Origin: Tupaia tana | Taxonomy: Eukaryota; Chordata; Mammalia; Scandentia; Tupaiidae | Assembly: GCA_026018925.1 (NCBI GenBank) | Contig: JAKSZU010000004.1 | Span: 12,850,964 to 12,914,963 of the forward strand | Direction of reading: 5' to 3' | Length of the DNA: 64,000 bases | Notes under the pieces: model-generated | What the model was told of the DNA's origin: nothing | The model's database searches: none | The model's input: the letters and a program-made list of their open reading frames with translations, nothing else | In this document: positions 50,195-59,340 of the stretch, piece by piece | How the letters are laid out: each line of letters begins with the position of its first letter | Position numbering within the stretch: the stretch's first letter is position 1 | Translations under genes and position numbers: made by a program

Positions 50195-50410
50195 AGAAAG
50201 AGCCTTCTGTGTGGCAGTGCAGACTCTCACCTGCATTTTCGATCTCCACGACTTCCCTGTCATTGAGATTGAACTGTCACCACTTTCCAGAAGAGGAAGC
50301 CTCTGAGCAGTGCGGTGAGTGGTTCCAGGTCACACAGCAGCAGGGCTGGCACCAGAAGCCAGTACTGACCGGACAGGCCCAGCCACTTTCCCCACGGCAG
50401 CCTTCATGCC
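50195..50410 (-). mobile_element. MIR
   Basis: CACTTTCCAGAAGAGGAAGC, GGTTCCAGGTCACACAGCAG and CTGGCACCAGAAGCCAG in reverse-complement MIR order. Confidence 0.75.
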
Positions 50411-50429
50411 TCTCATCTCGGTACTCCAT

Positions 50430-50582
50430 GTTTTATTATTATTAAGTTTGCTATTGGGCCTATGTGCTTACCAGACAGATAGATCGAGAGAGAAAGAGGG
50501 AAAGCGAGACAGCTAGCCACTAGATACAGGACTCAAACCGCAGTCGGCCACAGCACTGCAACCATGCCACCTGCTGGCCCCC
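50430..50582 (-). mobile_element. SINE, type S-like
   Basis: ATTATTATTAAGTTTGCTATTG tail, CTTACCAGACAGATAG, ACAGGACTCAAACCGCAGTC and GCCACCTGCTGGCCCC head. The TTGCTATTGGGCCTATGTGC start recalls the type L end, so it may be a second mosaic like that at 39955. Confidence 0.75.
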
Positions 50583-50766
50583 ATGATTTTGTTCTTGACA
50601 TGGCAGCAGTCACTGCCACGGCAGCCAGGAAACCTCACGTCCTCCTGAGTCTGTGTTTCAGGGGGAGGCACTAGAAGAAAAGGGGAGCCCAGGAGACTGG
50701 AAGTAGCCAGGAGAGGGGTCACTCCCTCACTCAGTAGACTGTGACCACTCTTTATGTAAATTGCTA

Positions 50767-51175
50767 TAGGGGGCCGCGTAGTGGTTGGGCTGCTGTTCTC
50801 CCACAGGGCTATGGTTCGAGTCAATCTGGCAGCTTTTCTCACTTGGGCATGTGTGTGCCCAGAATCCTGAAAGGAGAGAGAGAGAGAAGAGATTGCACCA
50901 TTCCCCATGGTGGGGGGGGGGGGGGGGTGGGGTGCATTCTCCTCTCTCCGGTACGAGCACACACACTAGCAAAAAGAAAAAAAGGGCAAGAAAAGCTGGA
51001 TCCCATATGGCAGCCACTTCTCAAATCCCAGCCCCATCACCCTGAAACACACTGGACACAAGGGCAAGTGCCCAAGGTCCAGCAGACTGGAGGAAGAAGG
51101 GCCGGTGTGGCCAGCCCCTGGGAGGCTGCTTCTCTCTCACACACACACATGCTCTATCATGAATAAAGGGAAATA
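50767..51175 (+). mobile_element. Two adjacent type L SINEs
   Basis: 50767-50985: GGTTCGAGTCAATCTGGCAG, GAGATTGCACCATTCCCC, a 17-G run at 50911-50927 in the palindrome position, GAGCACACACACTAGC. 50990-51175, older: AAAAGCTGGATCCCATATGG, CAAGTGCCCAAGGTCC. Confidence 0.7.
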
Positions 51176-51431
51176 ATCTAAAAATAAAAGCAAAGGAAGG
51201 TTAACTGTGGCACCCTACTGGACAGAGATGCACTTCCTGAGTCAGGGAGCCCAGGAGAAGCAGCTGCTGGGTTCGCTCTCTGTGGGCTCTCCCATCTGAA
51301 GAATGGGTGTGTTAGACTGTGACAGCCAAGGTCAGCGCTAGTTCTTAAGAATGGCATGATTCTCACACCTTACTAAATTTCAAATAAAGATTACAACATA
51401 AAAATAAGGCCTGAGAGTAACAGAATAAACC

Positions 51432-51618
51432 ATGGGAGTTTTTAGTACGGTGGTTAAACATGATACCACACAAGGCACTCACATGTTCCTGGTTCAAGAC
51501 CAGAGTATGCCAGGCAAACATTGCCCCAGGCTTGCTGAAGACTAGAGGTGGGTCATGGCGCCAGGATCCTGCTGTGGGAGCTTGCATGCTCTCTCTTGCT
51601 TATGCAAGAAATAAACAA
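51432..51618 (+). mobile_element. Possible third, unrelated tRNA-derived SINE
   Basis: TAGTACGGTGGTTAAACATG (D-arm-like), TCCTGGTTCAAGACCAGAG (B box-like GGTTCAAGACC), then a body unlike types L and S: TCATGGCGCCAGGATCCTGC, TGCTCTCTCTTGCTTATGC and AAGAAATAAACAAAC. Only one copy is seen, so the call is tentative. Confidence 0.45.
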
Positions 51619-51660
51619 ACTTGGGAAAAGCTATGCCCTCAGGAAGGCCTCTCAAACTAC

Positions 51661-51905
51661 ATGGGCAGCCAGGTGGCATGGTGGTGAAGGTGCTGGATCC
51701 CATATGGCTGTATGGTTCAAGTCCCAGATCCAGTGCTTTGAAAAACACACTGGGGCATATGTGTGTGTGCCCAAAATATAGAGAGAAGGATGGAAGAGGG
51801 GATTGCAGCATGGTCATCCCTCCTGGGGAGGGATGAGCTTTCTCACTTCCTCTCCCTCTCTGTCTTCAGCAAGCACATGTACCCTATAGAAAATTTTAAA
51901 AAAAG
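51661..51905 (+). mobile_element. SINE type L
   Basis: GGGCAGCCAGGTGGCATGG head, GGTTCAAGTCCCAGATCC B box, GGATTGCAGCATGGTCATCC body, GCACATGTACCCTATAG end. Confidence 0.82.
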
Positions 51906-51938
51906 AAATCATGATAAAAAATAAAGAATGGATAGATT

Positions 51939-52182
51939 AGAGATCAGCAGTTAGCGTGATGGCTATGTCGCTGGACTCCCATGTAGTCAACCGCAGATCG
52001 AGGCCTGGATCCGGTAGCTTAAACTAATGCCGGGCACGTATGCGTGCATGCCCAAGATCCTGAGAGATTGGAGAACGGATTGCGGTGTGGCCATCCCCCG
52101 AGGGGTGATCTCTCTTTTTGCCTCGGTATCTTTCTGGCGAGTGCACACACCCTATAGCAAAAACCTCAAAAAAAAAAGAAAG
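51939..52182 (+). mobile_element. SINE type L with 16-bp duplications
   Basis: AAAGAATGGATAGATT (51923-51938) and AAAGAATGGACAGATT (52183-52198), one mismatch. It inserted at the edge of the L1 fragment that follows. Confidence 0.92.
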
Positions 52183-52194
52183 AAAGAATGGACA

Positions 52195-52610
52195 GATTCA
52201 AACCCGTATGTTTCTGATGTTTTGCAAAGCAAGGTCCAAAGTCAAACAACAAACTGGGAAAAAAAATATTTGTAATTTATTTGACAGACCAAAGGTGATT
52301 TTTCCTAATAACAGTAAATTCTTGAACCAGTAAAAAAGTGGGCAAAGGACAGAGAGAGGAAAACGTACATGTCTCTTAAACATGAAGAGAGGCTCATTCC
52401 ATTCAAACTAAGGAAACTACAAGGTGAACCATCAGAGCTGCCATATTTCGCCTTTCAGATTTACCAAGATCTGTGTCTGACAGCAGGATGTTGACAAGGA
52501 CATGGGGAAGCAGGCAGTGTCTCTCCACACGGCACATGCCCACACCATTGGGCTCAGACATCCCACTTCTGGGAATAGATCCTACCAAAAAGAACAACAG
52601 CTGCAATTAC
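52195..52610 (+). mobile_element. L1 LINE fragment, end of ORF2 region
   Basis: Collinear with the 3' part of mammalian L1 ORF2: AAACTGGGAAAAAAAATATT, AAGTGGGCAAAGGACAGAGA, TCTCTTAAACATGAAGAGAGG, TTTCAGATTTACCAAGATC, CATGGGGAAGCAGGCAGTG and CATCCCACTTCTGGGAATAG. Many indels; an old inactive L1M-type copy. Confidence 0.85.
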
Positions 52611-52667
52611 AAAAGGCTGGAACTGATCTCAGTCCTGAGATGGGCACCAATTGAGTAAATCGCTGTG

Positions 52668-52860
52668 GAGTCAGTGGGGCTTGCAGCTTAAGGTGCCAGG
52701 GTCCCTCATGGCTGTCCCAGAGCTTTGGCTTGAAAAACATGCTGGGCGCGAGTGCCTGTGTGCCCAAAAAGAGACTGGAGAAAGGAGAGCCAGCGGCCAA
52801 CTCCCTGGGGGGTGATTGCTCACTGTCTCTGCCTCCCTCCAGCCCTACAGCAAATCTAAA
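52668..52860 (+). mobile_element. SINE type L, old copy
   Basis: GCAGCTTAAGGTGCCAGGGT, GCTTGAAAAACATGCTGGGC, CAACTCCCTGGGGGGTGATTG, CCAGCCCTACAGCAAATC. Confidence 0.72.
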
Positions 52861-53129
52861 TAGTTTACTGTATGAAATGGTGTATTACGAGCCATCATGT
52901 TCTGAGAAAACTGCTTTGTACTCTTAGGAAATGGTTCCATCATACGTAACGTGCAGAACTGTAGTACGGAATTTCGCTGTCTGCTTTGGGTAAATCCACC
53001 TCCAGGACACTGAAGACGATGTTTGCCTCGGGAGGACAACTGGGCAGAAGGACAGCGAAGACACCGCTGTACGAGCCCTGTGCTTACGAGCAAGGAGCGG
53101 AGCCCTCAGCGTTCCAGGTAACGGCAGCG

Positions 53130-54260
53130 GTGGGCCGCCCCGCTCCTTCCACGCCCGCGCTGCCCGGTGCGACGCCCACGCTCACGCCGCGGCTGCAGCT
53201 TCGCCGCTGGTCGCGCCACTGCTGTGGGCCACAGGGAGAACACGAGGCCCCCGGCGCTCACCGGCGTGCGCAGCAGTCCAAGAGCCGAGCGCCTCCTCCC
53301 GACGCTCCCAGGGCGGCTGTCCAGCAGGAGCCGCCGCCGCCTTCTCCGCCCCGAGATGAACGCGGCGACCGACGGCCGAACGCAGAGGACAAAGGCCGGG
53401 CCCGGCCCGTGCGCGGAGGGCCGCACTTCCGGGGACGGGCGGGCGCTTCCGGGGGCGGGGCCGCGCGACCTGTCCGTCACGCGGCCCCGCCCCAGCCCCG
53501 GCCGGGCGGGAAGCGAGCGCGCTCTCCGTTACCTCCGCCCGGAGGGAGGGCGGGGAGGCGGGTGCGCGCGCTGCGTGCCCGCGTACGTCGCGGGGTTCGG
53601 CTGCGTGCGTCGCGCCGCCTGTCCGTTGCCGCCGCCGCGCTCTCGCTCCGCCGGCCGCCGCCTGAGGGGGCCGGGGCTGGGCCCCTACGCGCCGTCGCCG
53701 GGATGCCGCGGGTTTACATCGGCCGCCTGAGCTACCAGGCCCGGGAGCGCGATGTGGAGCGCTTCTTCAAGGGCTACGGGAAGATCCTGGAGGTGGATCT
53801 GAAGAACGGGTGAGCAGGGCGGAGGAGGGCCCGGCGGGTGGGGACGGGGCCTGGCGGGGCGGGGAGGCCGCAGGCCCGGGAGGGACGCCCGGCCCGCGCG
53901 CGGCAGCGCCGGCCTGCCCGGTTCCGCCATGGTCGCGGCGCGTCGGGGGCACAGTAGGCCCGCTGCCCAGTGCGCCTGCGCGGGAGTGCGGCGCTCGTGG
54001 GAGCGGGAGGGTCCGAGCGCGGCGGGCGGGGACGGGCGAGGCGGGGAGAGGCCGGGGGAGGCGGGGACGGGCGGGGCGGCGCGAGGCGGGCGCGAGGCGG
54101 GCGCGGGCTCTCGCGGGCCCGGAGCTGCAGCCCGGCTGTGCCCGGGTGGGAACCGGCCTCCCCGCGTCGAGGGCTGCCGGGGGAAGCAGGACGCCCTGCC
54201 GCTTTTGCCTCTCCCCGTCTAGTAGACAAGACGGTCGCACGCGTCTGTCCCGGGCACCGG
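53130..54260 (+). promoter_or_regulatory. SRSF4: SRSF4 CpG-island promoter region
   Basis: CpG-dense interval over the 5' UTR, first exon and start of intron 1. Two ETS-type CTTCCGG sites at 53426-53432 and 53446-53452 with a GC box GGGGGCGGGGCC (53451-53462) lie about 250-280 bp before the start codon, and a CGTCACG half-CRE near 53475. ETS plus Sp1 without a TATA box fits a constitutive splicing-factor gene. The transcription start is probably 53500-53640. Confidence 0.75.
53703..53809 (+). CDS. SRSF4: SRSF4 coding exon 1 (start of RRM1)
   Basis: Serine/arginine-rich splicing factor 4 (SRp75), a nuclear regulator of splice-site choice. The 107-base exon encodes 35 residues and two bases of the next: MPRVYIGRLSYQARERDVER then FFKGYGKILEVDLKNG. 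VYIGRL is the RNP2 motif of the first RRM. All residues match the human protein as I know it. SRSF6 begins almost the same (MPRVYIGRLSYNVREKD), but QARERDVERFF is the SRSF4 form, and the neighbour MECR supports it. G at -3 gives a good start context. Donor GTGAGC; exon 2 (YGFVEF) is not in the window. Confidence 0.96.
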
Positions 54261-55109
54261 AGCTCTGGAGGGAGGCCCCCTTCAGACTTGCCAAGTGCCA
54301 CACTGTTTTGGGCGGGAGTAGTTTGAGTAGTCTGGTGACAGTTTCCAAAGTGTCGTCTTGTTGCGCTGAAAGCCTCACCGTCCCCTCCGCAAGGGTGAAT
54401 TCAAGTCTTAACTCGTTCTGCTTAAGACTGGGGCGGTCTCCACGCGTGGCGTCCTTGCCCGGCTTGCCCACGATCGCTCTGCTGCAGGAATGTCGCTGGG
54501 CGGTCCGGGCTAGGTCGGGGCTAGCTAACGCGGCCTCTTGGAGTTCGGAGTGCGGTCAGGGAGCGTGGCCGTCAGGCTGCAGAAGACGCCCCACCTCCCG
54601 GGCCGGGCCTGGGAGGCTGCCTGTGACAGTTAGGGGGAGTCGGGGAGCTTTTAGGGCACGGTCCCTGGGCTCCACAGGGACCTTGACTTCAGAAAAGAAA
54701 TCCCGCTCCCTCGCAGCAGGTCCACAGGCCTCCAGTCCAGTCCCTGCAGTCCGGCAGCTGACACCCGACGGCTTAGGGAAGAGCCCAGTAGAAGCTGCAC
54801 ATCTGGGGACCTGTCAGCTGGGTTTTAAACGCCAGTTCCAGCTGACCACGAGGAGGAATCACTTTCCTGCAGAGGACAGTGTCTTCCATACCGTGTTTAT
54901 TCTGAGTACTGATTTGGGAGTGATCAGCTTAGAAAACTACCCAGCTTGTACACTGGAACTTTCCGGTTTTTAGGAACATAGTTGAAAAAATGAGTGAGAC
55001 CTAGTTATCACGATAGTGATAGTCGGTAGTCGTGTACGTGAGAGGAAATGCCCAGTATTTTTTCAGAGCTTCACCAAGGTGATGGCTAACTGACTTGGGG
55101 AAAGCAGGG

Positions 55110-55200
55110 CATCTGGAAGCCAAAGCAGCTGGCTGACATCCTGCCTCCACCACAGGTACCTCTGGGCAGGTTCCGTAACCTCCGTGACTTCTGTGCTCTC
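55110..55200 (+). mobile_element. MIR-like fragment
   Basis: CTGCCTCCACCACAGGTACC and CTCTGGGCAGGTTCCGTAACC TCCGTGACTTCTGTG approximate the central direct MIR (CTTGGGCAAGTTACTTAACC). Confidence 0.5.
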
Positions 55201-55796
55201 GGTGCGGGGGCTAGCATCCAAGGATGGGACCCCTGAGCTTGTCCGAGCGTCACAGCAGGAAGCGTCTTTGGCGAGGCCTGTTTTCTCCAGGTGACAGGAG
55301 CAGGGAACGAGGTGAATGTTAATGGGGATACCATTTAATCAGCCAAAGATCCGTAACCCATGGACAAGGCCCCCCTTCTGTGCTAAGAGAATTGAGGGAG
55401 AGGCGCAGAAGCAGTTTACCCTCTAGTCAACTAAGTGTGTGGCAGCACATTGAATCTTGACAGGTTTGCTTTCACTTCCAGCTCCAGTGTGTGAAACTTG
55501 AGATGGTTCTCAGAAAGGCTTGTTCAAGGTGGGCTCTAAAGAGTGGAAATGAAGACAGGTGTCTGGGAGCGGCGTGTGTCATGGCTGGTGATGAGGGAGC
55601 AGTCCAGTAAGGGGCAGCTGTGGGAAAGAATCTGGCTAGGATTGAGCCCATGAAGGACCTAGAAATTCAACAACATAAACCAAAAACAGCAGCTATTAAA
55701 TTTTATGTTAAAAAATTTAAATAATAGATAGGAATTCAAAGGCTCTGTGGAAAGAATTGAACAACCGAGGAAATAGATTAAAAGAGAGATCCTGGG

Positions 55797-56048
55797 ACCA
55801 GCAGTTGGCGTAATGGCTATATCGCTGAACTCCCATTTAGTCGACTGCGGTTTGAGTCCTGAACCCAGTGGCTTTAACTCACGCTGGGCGCGCGTGCATG
55901 CGTGCCCAAGATCCCGAGAAGAGAATGGAGGAGAAGGGATTGCGGTGTGGCTATCCCCCCCGGGGGGGTGATTTCTCTCTCTCTGTCTCTGTCTTTCTGG
56001 CACACGCATGCGCCCTGTAGCAAAAACCTCTCCAAAAAAAAAAAAAAA
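55797..56048 (+). mobile_element. SINE type L
   Basis: TGGGACCAGCAGTTGGCGTA head; the body palindrome is enlarged to ATCCCCCCCGGGGGGGTGAT, a perfect-stem form. Short AGATCCT repeats at each end suggest a target-site duplication. Confidence 0.9.
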
Positions 56049-56099
56049 AGATCCTTCCAGGGCTCCTAAATATGTTTTGTTTTAAGTACTGTGCATTCT

Positions 56100-56237
56100 T
56101 GAGCCAGCAGATGGCGCTGTGGCTAAGGCAGTAGATTCCCACATAGCCAATTGCTGTTCCCATCCCGGACCTGGTAACTTACTCACTTTTCCTCTCTCTC
56201 TATCTCTGGTCAAACTTTTTAAAAAATAATAATGATA
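56100..56237 (+). mobile_element. SINE type S carrying a perfect CTCF core
   Basis: TGAGCCAGCAGATGGCGCTG head; CCAGCAGATGGCGCT at 56104-56118 fits CCASYAGRKGGCRSY at all 15 positions. Decayed B box (GCTGTTCCCATCCC), so it is probably transcriptionally dead as a SINE. Confidence 0.82.
56104..56118 (+). promoter_or_regulatory. Candidate CTCF site inside a SINE
   Basis: Full match to the CTCF core consensus within the tRNA-like head of the element at 56100. Binding is inferred only. Confidence 0.45.
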
Positions 56238-56581
56238 GGGGCCAACAGGTGGTATAGTGGTTAAGGGCTCTGGACTCCCATATGGCTGACCATGGTCCAA
56301 GTCCCAGACCTGACAGCTTGCTTTCTTGCTTTCTCTCTCTCTCTCTCTCTCTCTGTCCCTCTCTGGTCAAATTAAAATAAATACAGTTAAATAAAATAAT
56401 TCTTTTTTTAAAAAAAGAATTTCTTTATTTTTATTTATTTTATTTATTTATTTTTAATTTGACCAGAGAGGGAAAGAGAGAAATGGAAAGTGAGAAAGCA
56501 AGCCACCAGGTCTAGGACTCGAACCACAGTCAGCCATGTGGGAGTCCAGCGCCCTTAACCACCATGCCACCTGCTGGCCCC
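56238..56581. mobile_element. Inverted pair of type S SINEs, tail to tail
   Basis: Plus copy 56238-56410 (GGGGCCAACAGGTGGTATAG to TAAATAAAATAATTC), then minus copy 56412-56581 (T-rich tail, ATTTGACCAGAGAGGG to ATGCCACCTGCTGGCCCC). They are separated by only a few A/T bases and can pair over about 150 bases in SRSF4 pre-mRNA. Confidence 0.88.
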
Positions 56582-56801
56582 AATGAAATAATTCTTTACC
56601 CAAAAAAAGAAAAAAAACTTTAAAAAAACTAATAATAAATAAAATAATTCTTAAGAAAAAGAACTGCGTTCTTCAATTTAGCTACGTGTGTAAGTTTGTC
56701 CTGGAACAGACAAAGATAGTGGGCCTCACTACTGAGAAGCACGTTTGACTTCGGTCAAATTAGTAATTGAAGCTCAGAAGCAAATTTGGATGGACAGGAC
56801 T

Positions 56802-57268
56802 TTTTTTTTTTTTTTTTTTTTTTTAAGAATTTTATTGGGGAACCAGCAGTTAGCGTAATGGCTATGTCGCTGGACTCCCACGTAGTCGACCGCGGTTCGC
56901 GTCTCGGACCCGGTGGCTTACAACTCACGCCGGGCGCGTGTGCGTGCGTGCCCAAGATCCCGAGAGGAGAATGGAGGAGAAGGGATTGCGGCGTGACCAT
57001 CCCCCCTGGGGGGTGATTTCTTGCTTTCTGTCTCTCTGTCTCTCTCTGTCTGTCTGGCGAGCGCACGCGCCCTATAGCGAAAAAACCTCTCAAAAAAAAA
57101 AAAAAAAAGAATTTTATTAACATTTATTTATTTTAATTTGACCAGGAAAGGACAGAGAGAGCAAGAGAGTGGGAAAGTAAGAAAGCAAGCCTGCAGGTCC
57201 AGGACTAGAACTGCAGTCAGCCATGTGGGAGTCCAGCGCCCTTAACCACCATGCCACCTGCCAGCCCC
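56802..57268 (-). mobile_element. SINE type S split by a young type L
   Basis: Host S element in reverse: T run and AAGAATTTTATT at 56802-56836, then AAGAATTTTATTAACATTTA at 57107 and onward to GCCACCTGCCAGCCCC at 57268. The L element sits in its A/T-rich tail. Confidence 0.9.
56837..57106 (+). mobile_element. SINE type L, youngest-looking full copy
   Basis: Exact duplications AAGAATTTTATT at 56825-56836 and 57107-57118. Variant B box GGTTCGCGTCTC and CTTACAACTCACGCC, shared with the copy at 10764. Intact CATCCCCCCTGGGGGGTGAT palindrome and a 16-A tail. Confidence 0.95.
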
Positions 57269-57957
57269 AGATGGACAGGCCTTTGAAGAATTGCTGAAGA
57301 GTTCAAATTTATGGGAAGAAATCCATCAGGTGTGTCAGGCTGGAGGGCTAGGTATCGTTCACAGTTAATCTGGTGTGGCATAGAGTGTTTGTGTAGTAGG
57401 GAAGTGACAAGGGAGGAAGCAGGCGAGCCTCTAGGCATTGGGAGTCGAGTACGTGCAGTACTTCCTTGCCTGCCGGTTTACTGTACCAGGCAAACTTGGT
57501 TGGGGTCGCCTGTTTTAGAGAACTTCTAGAAAGATGGTTCAGTTTGGGACCACAAACATGATGTATAATAGCTCTCTCCCAGGATTGAATAGACCATTCC
57601 AGATCCCACTGAGGTCTCCTGCATTCCTGCTTTTGAGAGCCACTGTAAGGAATGATGGGAGGGAAACCCAGGAGCGGACCACGGGAGCAGGAGACGCACC
57701 AGCAGCAGTTGTGTCTAGCCTTCAGCTCTGGTAACTCTTGTGGGCCTTGCTTACGTGTGGGTGCTAGGGGCTTGCTTTCTTAGTAAATTCACATAAAGTG
57801 TAGAAGGTTTATTTTTTAATTTTTCTATGTGTCAGTTACTGAGTAAAATTCATCATATCCTAAGGTTATTTTACCTGCTGTAGCTGGAAGGGTACACCCC
57901 ACATGGAGGTTCTTTGTTTTTGCTTTTTTTTTTTTTTTTTTAAAGAATTATTTTATT

Positions 57958-58168
57958 GGGGCCGGCAGGTGGTGTGGTGGATAAAGGTGCTGGACTCCCA
58001 CATGGCTGACCATGGTTCAAATCTTGGACCTGGTGACTTGCTTTCTCACTTTCCCTCGCTCAATCTCTCTCTCTCTCTGTGTCTTTCTGGTCAAATTAAA
58101 AAATAAAATGAATGAATAAATAAAAGTAAATAAATAATTCTTTTAAAAAAATTTAAAAATTAAAAAAA
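57958..58168 (+). mobile_element. SINE type S inserted into the tail of another
   Basis: Exact 16-bp duplications AAAGAATTATTTTATT at 57942-57957 and 58169-58184. GGGGCCGGCAGGTGGTGTGG head and long A/T-rich tail. With its host it forms an inverted repeat. Confidence 0.93.
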
Positions 58169-58228
58169 AAAGAATTATTTTATTTAACTTTATTTATTAT
58201 TATACCATTATTATTTTTCAGTTTGACC

Positions 58229-58231
<3 letters not shown>

Positions 58232-58264
<33 letters not shown>
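58232..58264. repeat. (AG)n microsatellite in a SINE
   Basis: GATAGAGAGAGAG-type run in the pyrimidine/purine body of the minus type S copy. Confidence 0.9.
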
Positions 58265-58265
<1 letters not shown>

Positions 58266-58554
58266 AGTGAGAAAGCAAGCCACCAGGTCCGAGACTTGAA
58301 CCGTGGTCGGCCATGTGGAAGTCCAGCGCCTTTAACCACCACGCCACTTGCCAGCCCCTGTTTTTGCTTTTTGGTTAAAGTTATGAATTAAAATTCTCAA
58401 GGGATGACTCCAGACATTTCAGAATCTGAATAGCACTTATTACAGCAAAAGAATGAACAGTCAGTTTCCAAGGGATGTTCTTGTCTGCTTAACTGGGTTT
58501 GCAAGTATTGCTTGGGAAATTTTCTTTTCATCCTTGTTTAAAATTCTTTCAAGT

Positions 58555-58775
58555 TGGGCCATCAGGTGGCGTTGTGGTTAAGGCACTGGATTGCACATGG
58601 CTGACTCTGTGGTTCCAGTTCTGCTTGAAAAAACATGCTGGGTATTTGCACATGTATGTCCAAAATCCCAAGAGGAAAATAGAGAAGGGATGTGGCCATC
58701 CCCTCTGGGGGGCAAGTATTCTCTTTCCTTCTCTCTCTGGTGAGCACACATGCCCTGTAGTAAAAACTAAAAAGA
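58555..58775 (+). mobile_element. SINE type L
   Basis: GTTGGGCCATCAGGTGGCGT head, GTGGTTCCAGTTCTG decayed B box, CCATCCCCTCTGGGGGGC body, ATGCCCTGTAGTAAAAAC end. Confidence 0.82.
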
Positions 58776-58830
58776 AAAAAATCCCTTAAAGTAGAACGCA
58801 TATTAATTTTTTAAATATGGGGCTTCAGCC

Positions 58831-59340
58831 TCTCTTCCTCAGTGCTCCCTGCAGAAGTGGCAGCCATCCCCTCCCCGGGGTCATGGCCACCCTCAGACAC
58901 CTCATGAAGCCTAAGATCATCAAAAAAGAGGACCAAGAAGTTCATCCAGCATCAGTCAGATCAGGATGTCAAAATTAAGCATAACTGGCAGAAACCCAGA
59001 GGTGTTGACAGCAGGGTGTGGAGGGGACTGAAGAGCCAGCTCTTGGTGCCCAACATTGGTTGTGGGAGTAATGAGGAAACAAAGCACATTTTGCCCAGTG
59101 GCTCCCAGGAGTTCCTGGCCCGCGGAGGAGCTGGCAGTGCTGCTAATGTGCAGTCTCACTGCTACGATCGCTGCCACGCGGTGTCTCCTCCAGGAACAGC
59201 AGGGCCATGCTGGAGAGGGCAGCCCAGCTGGCCGTCGGAGCCACCCATCCCAACGCCAGGCTGTGCAGCGAAGATGAGTAGGAGCTCATGTGCACGTTTT
59301 ATTTATGTCTAAATAAAACCACAACCCCCTCAAAAAAAAT
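58831..59340 (+). pseudogene. RPL32P: RPL32 processed pseudogene
   Basis: Intronless copy of the mRNA for ribosomal protein L32 (60S subunit). It starts in 5' UTR-like CTCTTCCTCAGTGCTCCCTG, has ATG at 58883 and then a reading of MATLRHLMKPKI, with an extra A soon after shifting the frame (AAAAAAGAGG). Later blocks FIQHQSDQDVKI, VPNIGCGSNEETKHILPSGS and ELAVLLMC appear in differing frames; the C-terminal part is scrambled by further indels. Ends ATTTATGTCTAAATAAAACC and an A-rich tail. Flanked by AAATATGGGGCTTCAG (58813-58828) and AAATATGGAGCTTCAG (59348-59363), a 16-bp target-site duplication with one mismatch. Non-functional. Confidence 0.93.

Larger units (their letters stand above)
57925..58357 (-). 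mobile_element. SINE type S (minus) split by a type S (plus)
   Basis: Host tail TTTTTAAAGAATTATTTTATT (to 57957), then resumes at 58169 and runs through an AG expansion (58232-58264) to CCACTTGCCAGCCCC at 58357. Confidence 0.9.

Noticed and set aside
53810-54973. 387-codon open frame starting just after SRSF4 exon 1
   Set aside because: It begins within the donor region and continues through CpG-island intron sequence; no homology to SRSF4, whose next residues should be YGFVEF.
59016-59312. 98-codon open frame beginning MWRGLKSQLLVPNIG
   Set aside because: It is part of the RPL32 processed pseudogene, not an independent gene.
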